20,922 nt of DNA from Deltaproteobacteria bacterium UBA796 (GTDB lineage: Bacteria > Myxococcota_A > UBA796): assembly GCA_002296975.1 (NCBI GenBank), contig DBIS01000267.1, positions 1 to 20,922 of the forward strand. Reading direction: 5' to 3'. The notes below the pieces were generated by a model. It worked only from the letters and a program-made list of their open reading frames with translations, had not been told where the DNA came from and searched no databases. The translations under genes were made by a program, and so were the position numbers. Of the stretch, positions 8,008 to 16,543 are shown piece by piece (within the stretch, counting starts at the first letter, position 1; every line of letters starts with the position of its first letter).

Positions 8008-8041
8008 GTCGGGTTAAAGCCGGACACTTTCTGTCCGACTT
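8006..8041 (+). terminator. Inverted repeats after the LRR-papain gene, possible terminator
   Basis: Bases 8021-8037 can form a hairpin with a perfect 6-bp stem (CGGACA/TGTCCG) and a 5-base loop. An alternative pairing, AAGTCGG (8006-8012) with CCGACTT (8035-8041), gives a 7-bp stem that competes for the same bases. No T-tract follows, so classical intrinsic termination is uncertain; it may instead stabilise the 3' end or separate this gene from sbcD. Confidence 0.4.
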
Positions 8042-8075
8042 GAGCCGTGCCCCGGAGTGAAACTCCACTTAGACC

Positions 8076-9224
8076 ATGGGCATGGCAACGCTTCTACACA
8101 CTGCAGACCTTCACCTTGGGCGCATGCTTTTTGGTGAACGACTCCTCGACGACCAAATTCAAATTCTCGATGGGATTTTGGTTGAAATCAAAAACAGGCG
8201 GCCCGATGCCCTCTTGATCGCGGGCGATGTTTTTGATCGCTCGGTCCCACCCTCGGATGCCGTCGAGGCCTTGGATAATTTTTTGGTGGCTGTTGTCTCT
8301 GGGCTCAAGACACCGGTGGTCCTGATCCCTGGCAATCACGACAGCGCTGACCGCTTGGGCTTCGGCGCCAGACTTTCTCACGAAAACCTGCACATCGTCT
8401 CGGCCCTCGATCGGGTGGTTCTGCCCTTGCGCATCACCGATGCCCACGGTCCAATCGACATCTACGGGCTTCCCTTTTTAGAGCCGGCCCGTGTGGCGCA
8501 GTTTTTGGACAAGCCCGACATCAAAGGCCATCAAGATGCCACTGCGGCGATGGTCGATACCATTCGACAAGCCCAAAGCACCGCGCGAAACGTGTTGGTT
8601 GCCCACGCCTTTGTCAGCGGCGGAAAAGTTTGCGACTCTGAACGCGCATTGAGTATTGGTGGGGCTGACACCGTCGACGTTTCTGCTTTCGCAGGCTTTT
8701 CCGCGGTCGCCTTGGGCCACCTGCACCGGCCTCAATATATCGGCAATGAGTCGGTGCAGTACGCCGGTTCACCCATGCGATATTCCACATCGGAGTTGGG
8801 CTACACCAAGTCAATCAGTCAAATCGACATCGACGGGAGCGGTTCTGCCACGGTCACTCGGATTCCACTCTCCCCACCCAGGGACCTGGTGCTCTTGGAG
8901 GGCACACTTGAAGCCCTGATCACCGAAGACCATAGCGCCAACCACAATGACTTTGTCGTGGCGAGGCTCACCGATAAGGGGCCGGTTTACGGTGCGATGG
9001 CGCGCTTACGACAACGATGGCCCAACGCTCTCCATATCGAACGGGTTTACCCCGATGTGGGCACACCCACCCAGTTGACCGGCCTGGACCACCGAAAACA
9101 GAGCGTCCAAGCCTTGTTTGAAATATTTTTTGAGGACTGTGCCGGCGAGCCACTCAGCGCGCCTGAACGTGCAGCATTTTTGGACATCCTCTCAGAGACC
9201 GCCGTGACTGAGGAGGGTGCATGA
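8076..9224 (+). CDS. sbcD: SbcD, nuclease subunit of the SbcCD DNA-end complex
   Basis: The Mre11-like nuclease of SbcCD, which cleaves hairpins and processes blocked double-strand DNA ends with Mn2+; cytoplasmic, on the nucleoid. All calcineurin-like phosphoesterase motifs are present in order: DLH (Asp11, His13), GDVFDR (Asp51), GNHD (Asn87, His88), VAHAF (His177) and GHLH (His215, His217). The 382-residue length is normal (E. coli SbcD is about 400), and the C-terminal cap matches the family. The start is ATG 8076 or the in-frame ATG two codons on; no strong Shine-Dalgarno precedes either. Its stop overlaps the sbcC ATG as ATGA, the usual coupling of these subunits. Confidence 0.96.
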   Translation: MGMATLLHTADLHLGRMLFGERLLDDQIQILDGILVEIKNRRPDALLIAGDVFDRSVPPSDAVEALDNFLVAVVSGLKTPVVLIPGNHDSADRLGFGARLSHENLHIVSALDRVVLPLRITDAHGPIDIYGLPFLEPARVAQFLDKPDIKGHQDATAAMVDTIRQAQSTARNVLVAHAFVSGGKVCDSERALSIGGADTVDVSAFAGFSAVALGHLHRPQYIGNESVQYAGSPMRYSTSELGYTKSISQIDIDGSGSATVTRIPLSPPRDLVLLEGTLEALITEDHSANHNDFVVARLTDKGPVYGAMARLRQRWPNALHIERVYPDVGTPTQLTGLDHRKQSVQALFEIFFEDCAGEPLSAPERAAFLDILSETAVTEEGA

Positions 9225-11947
9225 AACCCGTCACCCTGACACTGACCGCTTTTGGCCCCTATGCCGATGTTGAGGCCATCGATTTCACAAAGCTGGGCGC
9301 GCACACCTTGTTTTTGGTCTCTGGGCCCACCGGAGCAGGCAAGACAGCCATCCTAGATGGGCTTTGCTTCGCACTTTTCGGGACAGGCAGCGGCTCAGAG
9401 CGCACAGGACGTTCCCTTCGTTCTGACCATGCGAAACCAGACACACTCACGACCGTAACCTTCGAGTTCATGCTCAAAACCAAGCACTACAAGGTCGAAC
9501 GTTCTCCCGATCAACCCCGACCAAAGCGGCGGGGGGAGGGATTTACGAACATTGCTGCAAAAGCCACGTTGTTCATCAAAGATGGCGACGAATGGTCTGT
9601 GTTGAGCACTGGCTCGAGTTCTGTCACCAAAGCGGTCGAAGCGCGCATGGGGATCGGATCTGCGCAGTTTCGGCAAATCGTGATCCTGCCTCAAGGTGAG
9701 TTTCGCCACCTGTTGACCTCAAAGAGCAGTGAACGAGAACTAATCTTCGCCAAGCTCTTTGACACCGACCGCTACAAGGTTGTTCAAGCCAAGCTCGCGG
9801 CCCGCCACGGTGAACTCAAAGCAAAACTCAATGCCATCGACCAGAAACGAGGCACCCTGCTCGCCGGCACCGGCTGTGAGACCGATCAGGCACTCGCAGA
9901 CCAAATCGCGGCCAACGCCGAGGCCATCAAAGAACAAAGCCTTACCGAGAATAAACTGCGTCAAGCCGCAGACGCCGCACGTGATGCCCTCGAAAAAGGT
10001 CGAATCATCAACCAAAAGCTAAACGAAGCCAATCTGGCCGCAACGGCGTTTCAGGACATAAAGGCGAAGCTCCCGCTGTTCGTCGAAAAGCGCGCCGTCC
10101 ACGATTCGGCAGAACGTGCAGCCCCCATTGCACCCACCGCAGCGCATCGAGACACCCGACTTCAAGAGCTAAAGCAGGCCAAAGAGGCCGTCGCCGCCGC
10201 CAAACTCACCCTTCAAAACACCGGCGCCGCTCACCAACAAGCTCAGATCGGCCACAAAAAAGAAAGCGAACGGGCCCAAGAGCGGTCTGATGCCCTCGCC
10301 AATGTTGAGCACATCAAAACAATCGAATCCGAGGCCACATCTTTTTTGGCGGCCCAAGCCGAGGCTACACAAACCTACGAGGTGCTCACAGACTCTCACC
10401 AGGCGCAGAAGAAGCTTGTGAGAGACCTCAGCGACACCGAGGCGTGTCTAAAACAAAAAGGGTCCCAGCTTAACACTGCCCAAGAAATCCTCATCCAAGT
10501 CGCCTTACTAAAAAGCACCATCGAACAAACCAAGGTTTTGAGTGAGCAAGCCATGAACATGGCTGAGGACTTAGAAGCAAACAGCCCCTGTCCAGTTTGT
10601 GGCAGTCCAGAGCACCCTCAACCAGCCACCCGCCCAAGCCCCGCCGATCAACATGCACTCTTAGCCAACCAAACCGCACTCAAAAAGGCTGAAGTTGAGG
10701 CCGCCGCCATCCCCAAACACCAAGAAGACCTCCAACGTGTGACCGACAAACTCCATGCGCTCAGGGTGAAACAGCAAGACACCCACAAAGACCACACCGA
10801 TGCATCTACTGCCCACGCCACGGCCAAACAGGAGCTCAAACGGCTCGCCATCGCCGTCCCGGAAAACATGCGGCCGCCAGGCGCCATCGCAACAGCGCTC
10901 ACAGCCGCAAGCACCTTATCAAACGCCCTGGTTCAAGCTTGGGATCGGGCACAGGCTGGGCTTCAGCAGGCCGAGCTAAAGCTGGGCCAAGCGACCACTG
11001 GGCAAAAGCTGAGCCACGCCCGAGTGGCGCTCGCCAGCACACGGGTGGACGATGCCCAAGCTGAGCTTCTCCGATGTTTAGCCGAGGCGGGCTTTGACAC
11101 CGAAATCCACTTCAGCCAAGCACAGCGCTCCGCAGTCATTCGGACCCAACTCAGCCGGGACATCAGCAATTTTGACCAGGGTTTGGCCGCGGCTCAAGAC
11201 CGGCACACACGGGCCAAAGCTCAGGCCAGCACACTCAAAACACCGGACATCCCCACCCTTGAGGCTGCTCATACCACAGCCTCATCGCTCGCCAAAGCGG
11301 CTCAAAATGCCACGACCACAGCCAAAGCAAACAACAGCCACTTGGCCGAAACTTTGGCAACCCTGGGTGCGATGATCGCAAATCAGGTGGAGCAACGAAG
11401 CCAATACACCCTTGTGGGCCGGCTTGCCGAAATGGCGGTCGGAAAAGGCCCAAAGCGAATCACCTTCGAACGCTTTGTTCAGGCGGAGATCCTCGACACG
11501 GTTTTGGTCGCAGCGAACCAACGCTTTCACACCATGAGCAATGGGCGATACCGTTTACAACGCGTCCGTGAGAGCGAGGACAAGCGAAAGACCGCTGGCC
11601 TCGACCTGGAAGTCCACGATGCCCACACCGGCCATGCACGTGCGGCCTCAACCTTGTCCGGTGGTGAAGGCTTCGAGGCTGCACTCGCTTTGGCCTTGGG
11701 CTTGGCAGACACGGTCCAAGCACAATCTGGCGGTATTCAACTCGACGCCATCTTTGTGGACGAAGGCTTTGGAAGCCTGGGTGGACAAGACCTCGACGCG
11801 GTCATCCAGGCCCTGCAAGACCTCGAAGACGGCGGACGATTGGTGGGGATCATCTCTCATGTGGCAGAGCTACACGAGCGCATCCCGGTCAAGCTCGAAG
11901 TGTCCAAAGGGCGGCTCGGGAGTCATACAAAGTTTTTGCTCCCTTAA
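9221..11947 (+). CDS. sbcC: SbcC, Rad50-like SMC ATPase subunit of SbcCD
   Basis: The ATPase and DNA-tethering partner of SbcD. Walker A GPTGAGKT is at residues 35-42 and a Q-loop-like LPQGEF follows near 165. Long Ala/Gln/Lys-rich coiled coils run from about 200 to 720. The zinc hook CPVC is at 457-460, in the middle of the coil as expected, and lets two complexes dimerise. The ABC signature LSGGEGFEAALALALGLAD starts at 812 and Walker B (LDAIFVDEGFGSLG) at 841. At 908 residues it is shorter than E. coli SbcC (about 1050), consistent with shorter coils. The ATG at 9221 overlaps the sbcD stop and has AGGAGGG just upstream, the best ribosome-binding site in this part of the window. It ends 10 bases before the convergent phosphodiesterase-like gene. 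Confidence 0.97.
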   Translation: MKPVTLTLTAFGPYADVEAIDFTKLGAHTLFLVSGPTGAGKTAILDGLCFALFGTGSGSERTGRSLRSDHAKPDTLTTVTFEFMLKTKHYKVERSPDQPRPKRRGEGFTNIAAKATLFIKDGDEWSVLSTGSSSVTKAVEARMGIGSAQFRQIVILPQGEFRHLLTSKSSERELIFAKLFDTDRYKVVQAKLAARHGELKAKLNAIDQKRGTLLAGTGCETDQALADQIAANAEAIKEQSLTENKLRQAADAARDALEKGRIINQKLNEANLAATAFQDIKAKLPLFVEKRAVHDSAERAAPIAPTAAHRDTRLQELKQAKEAVAAAKLTLQNTGAAHQQAQIGHKKESERAQERSDALANVEHIKTIESEATSFLAAQAEATQTYEVLTDSHQAQKKLVRDLSDTEACLKQKGSQLNTAQEILIQVALLKSTIEQTKVLSEQAMNMAEDLEANSPCPVCGSPEHPQPATRPSPADQHALLANQTALKKAEVEAAAIPKHQEDLQRVTDKLHALRVKQQDTHKDHTDASTAHATAKQELKRLAIAVPENMRPPGAIATALTAASTLSNALVQAWDRAQAGLQQAELKLGQATTGQKLSHARVALASTRVDDAQAELLRCLAEAGFDTEIHFSQAQRSAVIRTQLSRDISNFDQGLAAAQDRHTRAKAQASTLKTPDIPTLEAAHTTASSLAKAAQNATTTAKANNSHLAETLATLGAMIANQVEQRSQYTLVGRLAEMAVGKGPKRITFERFVQAEILDTVLVAANQRFHTMSNGRYRLQRVRESEDKRKTAGLDLEVHDAHTGHARAASTLSGGEGFEAALALALGLADTVQAQSGGIQLDAIFVDEGFGSLGGQDLDAVIQALQDLEDGGRLVGIISHVAELHERIPVKLEVSKGRLGSHTKFLLP

Positions 11948-11957
11948 ACATCAGGGC

Positions 11958-13619
11958 TCAGTCGATATAGCCCAAAGACCGCAAGCGATCCTGGTTGTTC
12001 ACCGCACCCTCGGTAAGCGCAGATGGCGCCAAGTGCGCGTGGCTATCAACACGTTCCACAGCTTCATCCACCCAAGGTTCCCCGGGGGTATCTCGGGCAA
12101 CCGGCAAACCCAAGACAGCCAAAATCGTGGGCAAGACATCGAGTTGAGACACCTCTCCCATGGGGCCCGGACTCACCCCTGGCCCAGCCAACACCACGAT
12201 TCCGGCCGGATCATGCTCCCCCTGGTCGGTTCGGCCTTCGCGCACCAAGTCCTTGAGCGCCAAACCGGCAACGGTGACTCCACCCCATGTGGACTGGGGC
12301 GGCAGATGCTCGATACTCAAACTCCACCCCGAGGCCCCTGGCGTGAGCTGGGCCCGAAACAGGGGTTGACCCTCAGCAAAGACCAAGCGCCCAATGACCT
12401 TGTCCAGCACTGCATCGGCGACGGGAACATCTGGAGTCACCACCAACTTTCGGCCCACGCGGACAATATCCACCTCACCGATATGCCCCTCAAGCCATGC
12501 TTCGAGCGCAGGAATCTGAGGTACGGCTGCATGGGCTCCCACCCTCTCGCCTGCATTGCGAAATCCGTGGTCGCTGAGCACCAACACAGTGGTCTGTGGG
12601 CCCACTTGGGCTTGAATTTCGCCCAACACTTGATCTGCTAACCGGTAAGCACTGGCCACATAACGTCCACCATCTCGTGCCCAGTGGGTGTGAGACAAAG
12701 CGTCGGTCAAATAGATGGTGAAGCTCGCCACATCTGGCTGTTTTCGGTGCAGTTGTGCAATAAACACATCCCGATCAATCTTGAGCCGCAGCCGACGTAA
12801 AAAAGCATCTCGCTTGCGCGGCGGCAACCGTGACAGGCGCTCCATCGCAGCAAAGCGGATCCCTGCCCAAACACTCGACCACCGCAAGCCATCACCGACC
12901 CCACGCAGCACCAACTCCACCTTGGACCGGTCGGTCTCAATGCGCTTGCGATGCACACGATTGGAGAGCTCCAGCGCCTTCACCCAACTCAAGTGTGCCG
13001 GGTGGGTGGTCGCATCCCCCGCGAGCCATGCCGGCACAGTAAAGCCGCCGACTTCACTTTTAGGCGGCGGCCAGGTCACCAGCCATTTGTACAGGCCAAC
13101 CTTTAAACCTGCAGCCCGTGCGATGTCCCAAAAACGGGCTGCAGTCGCCTGGTCTTCTTGAACCTTCAAACCCTGAATTCCATGAATGTCCGGGGGCTGG
13201 CCGGTGGCCAAAGTGGTCCAAAGCAAGGGCGAAAACAAGGGGGGCTCTGCCATCAACGTTCCCCGTTTACCGGCTAAACTGAGGGCCTGAATATGGGGCA
13301 AGTCCAAGTTGTCTGCGACCGTCCAGGTGACACCATCCATACCGATGATGACCAACTTTGGGGAAGGCTTGGCACCCATTGGTGGCACCAAGGAGACAGC
13401 AAAAAGTGCGAGGACCACCAAAACTGGTCTGATGGAACGCTTGTCACCGGGTAACCACGGACCGAGCCACCACCCTAAAACACATAGGGGTATGCAGCTA
13501 AACAGGACATAGCTGAGTGGTGCGTCCATAAACCAGGGGTTGACCCCCCACCGAATCACCACTGCGATCGCTGGGCTCAAAACACAGAGCTTGGCGGCTC
13601 CAATCAGTCGAATTCTCAC
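11958..13619 (-). CDS. Membrane-anchored type I phosphodiesterase-like enzyme (AP superfamily)
   Basis: A 553-residue membrane protein of the alkaline-phosphatase superfamily, closest by pattern to type I phosphodiesterase/nucleotide pyrophosphatase. I place the start at GTG 13619, which overlaps the upstream stop as GTGA and puts the first residues at the start of the first membrane helix; an ATG at 13652 would add 11 residues within the upstream gene. Two or three membrane helices occupy about residues 5-80. The catalytic domain follows: GMDG with metal ligand Asp95, then SPLLWTTLATG with Thr136 at the nucleophile position, TDALSHTHW, and SDHGF with Asp350 and His351. The last residues are RLRSLGYID. 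It is the third gene of a coupled operon with an acyltransferase and a sulfatase-like protein, suggesting an envelope phospho-lipid or glycan substrate. Confidence 0.85.
   Translation of the reverse strand: MRIRLIGAAKLCVLSPAIAVVIRWGVNPWFMDAPLSYVLFSCIPLCVLGWWLGPWLPGDKRSIRPVLVVLALFAVSLVPPMGAKPSPKLVIIGMDGVTWTVADNLDLPHIQALSLAGKRGTLMAEPPLFSPLLWTTLATGQPPDIHGIQGLKVQEDQATAARFWDIARAAGLKVGLYKWLVTWPPPKSEVGGFTVPAWLAGDATTHPAHLSWVKALELSNRVHRKRIETDRSKVELVLRGVGDGLRWSSVWAGIRFAAMERLSRLPPRKRDAFLRRLRLKIDRDVFIAQLHRKQPDVASFTIYLTDALSHTHWARDGGRYVASAYRLADQVLGEIQAQVGPQTTVLVLSDHGFRNAGERVGAHAAVPQIPALEAWLEGHIGEVDIVRVGRKLVVTPDVPVADAVLDKVIGRLVFAEGQPLFRAQLTPGASGWSLSIEHLPPQSTWGGVTVAGLALKDLVREGRTDQGEHDPAGIVVLAGPGVSPGPMGEVSQLDVLPTILAVLGLPVARDTPGEPWVDEAVERVDSHAHLAPSALTEGAVNNQDRLRSLGYID
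13616..13619 (-). promoter_or_regulatory. GTGA stop/start overlap, acyltransferase to phosphodiesterase-like gene
   Basis: The acyltransferase stop TGA (13618-13616) shares bases with the next GTG start (13619-13617). AGGGGG lies about 10 bases upstream. This predicts translational coupling. Confidence 0.75.
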
Positions 13620-14566
13620 GGTAAAAGTGCCCCCTTCGCAAAGCCATCCCAAAATAACCAGTCTCCAGGATGAGCCTGCAGTACCCTATCCAGCCACACG
13701 CCAATATGATCGGCACCATCCTCTATGGCATCCAAAATCGGCTGATCGCGATCCATATGGATTTCCTCGCCTACCTCGGCCACATACATCGAAGCATCCC
13801 CACGATCTCGATAACAATGAAGCGTCAACAATGGGGCGCCGCTTTGCAGGGCCAACCACATGGGCCCAACCGGAATGCCCATCTGCTGTCCAAGAACAGG
13901 CCGGAACAACCGCCGCCCAATCTCATGCCCACCCCCTGTTCCATCCGCCGCGGTCATCACAACCCCACCCGAGCATAGCCGTCGCAACAAAGGTCGAAGA
14001 TAACGGGCACCATCGTGAATCTCGACCGGCATCTCGGACTCTAAGCTGACCCGCCGCTGACGGGCCCACTCACCCATGGCACTCAAAGACACATTCGTCA
14101 CCCGGCCACCCCCAATCTGCACCACATCCACACCCATCCGTCCGAGCACATGGGTGGGCAACTGGGCTGGACCCATATGAGGGTGGGCCAAGACCACTCC
14201 CCGGCCATCCTCAATATGGGAACGTAAACGGTCGAGCCCACGCCAAGACAAATAGCGAGACCAGCGCTGTTCATCACAGCGGCCAAAAGAGGCCCCGATG
14301 TACTGATTGGCAAAATGGGAGGCAAAAGCGTGGGCAGCGATATCACTGACCGAGCGGCCATCTGGACCGTGGTCACCACCAAAGGCCAAACGCATATTTT
14401 TCTCGACGCACCGACGTTTGTTCACAGCCCCCACGGCTGCCACACGGCCCAACGCGCGGAACACCCTGTGCTCGGCGGTCACGGGGAGCGCGTTTAATGC
14501 GTCGATTCCAACACCCCATACCGCCGCTCGATAGAGGTCTTTGAGCTTGCTTTCGCCAAAGATCAC
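13616..14566 (-). CDS. LpxL/HtrB-like lysophospholipid acyltransferase family protein
   Basis: A 316-residue protein resembling the lipid A late-acyltransferase family, which adds acyl chains to lipid A or related glycolipids at the inner membrane. Family features are the N-terminal helix, NMRLAFG, a region around residue 75-95, and GVVLAHPHMGPAQLP, which aligns with the catalytic HxGNWE block. Here His130 is followed by Gln135 instead of the usual Glu or Asp of HX4(D/E), so the charge relay looks altered. Later MTAADGTGGG matches the region after the active site, and the protein ends WLFWDGFAKG, similar to the family's terminal tryptophan-rich motif. The start is GTG 14566, overlapping the upstream TGA (GTGA); its own TGA overlaps the next gene's GTG. 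It may act on a lipid other than lipid A or be catalytically unusual. Confidence 0.78.
   Translation of the reverse strand: MIFGESKLKDLYRAAVWGVGIDALNALPVTAEHRVFRALGRVAAVGAVNKRRCVEKNMRLAFGGDHGPDGRSVSDIAAHAFASHFANQYIGASFGRCDEQRWSRYLSWRGLDRLRSHIEDGRGVVLAHPHMGPAQLPTHVLGRMGVDVVQIGGGRVTNVSLSAMGEWARQRRVSLESEMPVEIHDGARYLRPLLRRLCSGGVVMTAADGTGGGHEIGRRLFRPVLGQQMGIPVGPMWLALQSGAPLLTLHCYRDRGDASMYVAEVGEEIHMDRDQPILDAIEDGADHIGVWLDRVLQAHPGDWLFWDGFAKGALLP
14563..14566 (-). promoter_or_regulatory. GTGA stop/start overlap, sulfatase-like gene to acyltransferase
   Basis: The sulfatase-like gene's TGA (14565-14563) shares bases with the acyltransferase GTG (14566-14564). No strong Shine-Dalgarno is visible, so translation of the acyltransferase probably depends on re-initiation. 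Confidence 0.75.
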
Positions 14567-16407
14567 TCGAGGTACCCCAAGGCCTTAAGCCGCTCCATGG
14601 TGCTCTCCGAGCGGGCATCTACGGCCTGGACCCCATCCTGATTCAGGGCCCTCAAAAGCGCGGAAAGCGACCCGCTCACCCCATCATCTACCTGCCCCCG
14701 ACGTACCGCACCCCGGTCTGGATGCGTGCCAATCTCGATAAAACCACCGTCCGTCCACATTCGCCCGAGCAAGTAGGTCGGCTTTTGAATCTGACCAGTG
14801 GCGCGCGCTTTGAGGTTCATTTCTCGGTCGTAGCATACCGAGGTCACAGGGGCTGAAGTGAACTCACCACCGCCAAATGAAGCGCCAACATCTCGGCCGT
14901 CAGCCGCTTGAAAAGCTTGCCCGAGAAGGGCCATCAATGTGGGGGCCACATCGACCACACTCACCGTTTCGGCCACACGCGTCCCTGCTTTTAAGGCCCC
15001 GGGCCAGCGCAAGACCATGGGGACTGCGAGCGAAGAACCATCCAGATCCCCGCCATGGTTAAACCACACGCCATTTTCGCCGAAACTCTCACCATGATCG
15101 CCCACCACCATCACCACAGTGTTGTCGGCGAGTCCTTTGCGTTCAAGATGGCTCAACAATCGCCCCAGTTGCGCATCAACCGTCGATATCTCGCCCGCAT
15201 ACTGAGCCTTCACCCACGCCACATCCCGAATGCCCACAAGGCTTTGCTCCAAATAGGGCGCCACACCGCCTATCTCCGCCATCGAACTGTGACTGGGGTG
15301 GCTTGGGTCGCCCGTGTAGTAGGCCTGATCCCATGGTGGATCCGGCGTGTACGGCCCGTGGGCATCAAATAAGTGCACCCAGGCAAAAAATGGGGGGGCA
15401 CCAAGCCCTTCGATCCCCTCGATCCCTTCGAGGCTTTCAAGCCACGCCAAGGCCTGATCGACAGTTTCCGTTCCCTTCCGCTCCAACACCGCATGGGGAT
15501 CATGACGTCGATACAGACCAGCCAGCAGCCGCCCAGGGCCGGTCAGTTCGAATCCCCTCATGGCCGAAAATCGGCTGTCGTAAACCTTGAAACCTCGGTC
15601 AAAACCCAAGGCCCCATCCAAAACAAAAGCACTCACGAAGGCGCCGGTTTTGTAGCCAGCAGCCCTCAGCACACTGGCCATGCTCGGCCATTGGTCGGGG
15701 ACAGTCATCCCATTGAGCAACATTCCCGAGCGCCAAGGCCCAGTCCCGGTCAACATCGCTGCATGGCTGGGCCCAGTCACCGCGATGGGGGCAAACGCAC
15801 GCTCAAACAACACACCAGCATCCGCGAGGGCGTCTAAATACGGGGTCTGAACCGTCTCATTACCATAGGCCCCAACATGATCGGCCCGAAAGGTATCGAG
15901 ACTCACCAATAACAAATTGGGGGCCTTCGATGCTGGCTGTACCTTGGGCGACACCGCCTTTGGCTGGGCGAAAGCAAAACACAGCATACCGCCCAAAAAA
16001 ACCATGCCGCTTAAGCGGCGAATCCAAACCCATTTGAGGGCCCTGAGCCAAACGAAGCCCAGGCTCAACCCGAAAAGAAATGGGAGCCATTCACCACGCA
16101 GTCCGGCATGGGGCAAATGTGGCGGTGCTGCCCTAAACCACCATTCGGCACCATACAGCGCCCCCAAAAAGGCAACACCCACCCAAAACGGCCGCGCGTG
16201 ACCCCGGCCCACAAGAATATTCATCCCGATCGCCAAAGCAAAATTGATGATGACGGTCGTGGCAATCAAAACCGGCAACTCCCCTGCTCCCCACAACAGA
16301 CGACTGCCCATCGTTAGGTTGGCCACATCGATGAATGCGACACACGATGCTGACAGCAGCGCGCCCAAAAAAACATGCGGGGCGTGTGGGAGAGAAATTC
16401 GGCTCAA
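14563..16407 (-). CDS. Membrane-anchored sulfatase-like AP-superfamily enzyme
   Basis: A 614-residue membrane protein with about five N-terminal helices (roughly residues 12-30, 42-66, 75-92, 108-125, 136-152) and a C-terminal sulfatase-fold domain facing the periplasm. Metal-site SLDTFRADH carries Asp171. The active-site block reads TGPSHAAMLTG, so Thr211 occupies the position of the Cys or Ser that becomes formylglycine in true sulfatases, and His215 replaces the Arg of CxPSR. GDHGES carries Asp437 and His438. This layout fits phosphotransferases or phosphodiesterases, as in LtaS/EptA-type enzymes, better than a sulfatase. It ends RLKALGYLE. The start is TTG 16407; an in-frame TGA lies just upstream, so the start cannot lie farther upstream, though a slightly later one is possible. 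First gene of the three-gene GTGA-coupled operon. Confidence 0.85.
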   Translation of the reverse strand: MSRISLPHAPHVFLGALLSASCVAFIDVANLTMGSRLLWGAGELPVLIATTVIINFALAIGMNILVGRGHARPFWVGVAFLGALYGAEWWFRAAPPHLPHAGLRGEWLPFLFGLSLGFVWLRALKWVWIRRLSGMVFLGGMLCFAFAQPKAVSPKVQPASKAPNLLLVSLDTFRADHVGAYGNETVQTPYLDALADAGVLFERAFAPIAVTGPSHAAMLTGTGPWRSGMLLNGMTVPDQWPSMASVLRAAGYKTGAFVSAFVLDGALGFDRGFKVYDSRFSAMRGFELTGPGRLLAGLYRRHDPHAVLERKGTETVDQALAWLESLEGIEGIEGLGAPPFFAWVHLFDAHGPYTPDPPWDQAYYTGDPSHPSHSSMAEIGGVAPYLEQSLVGIRDVAWVKAQYAGEISTVDAQLGRLLSHLERKGLADNTVVMVVGDHGESFGENGVWFNHGGDLDGSSLAVPMVLRWPGALKAGTRVAETVSVVDVAPTLMALLGQAFQAADGRDVGASFGGGEFTSAPVTSVCYDREMNLKARATGQIQKPTYLLGRMWTDGGFIEIGTHPDRGAVRRGQVDDGVSGSLSALLRALNQDGVQAVDARSESTMERLKALGYLE

Positions 16408-16543
16408 GACGACAACTCAGGGCGTTAACGGGGCGATTCACTGTAGCGTCCCAGTCAAGCTTTGGCCCATTCAGCACTGTAATGGGTGAAGACTGTGGAC
16501 CGTTACGCTATGGAGGGTTGTCCTCTGCCACCGAGGGATGCAA
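16408..16543. promoter_or_regulatory. Divergent intergenic region, AP/acyltransferase operon and TolB-barrel gene
   Basis: These 136 bases separate two divergently transcribed units and should contain both promoters. The plus-strand GAGGG (16533-16537) is correctly spaced for the ATG at 16544. I see no convincing -35/-10 pair on either strand and no clear palindrome. Both units encode envelope proteins, so shared control is plausible but not shown. Confidence 0.4.

Noticed and set aside
11541..12641. Plus-strand 366-codon open frame across the sbcC end
   Set aside because: It is out of frame with the sbcC signature and Walker B region and antisense to the phosphodiesterase-like gene; no coding features.
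15400..15440. Short direct repeat (GATCCC-CTCGATCCC type)
   Set aside because: It encodes a small GIEGIEG run inside the sulfatase-like protein; too short to be a mobile or regulatory repeat.
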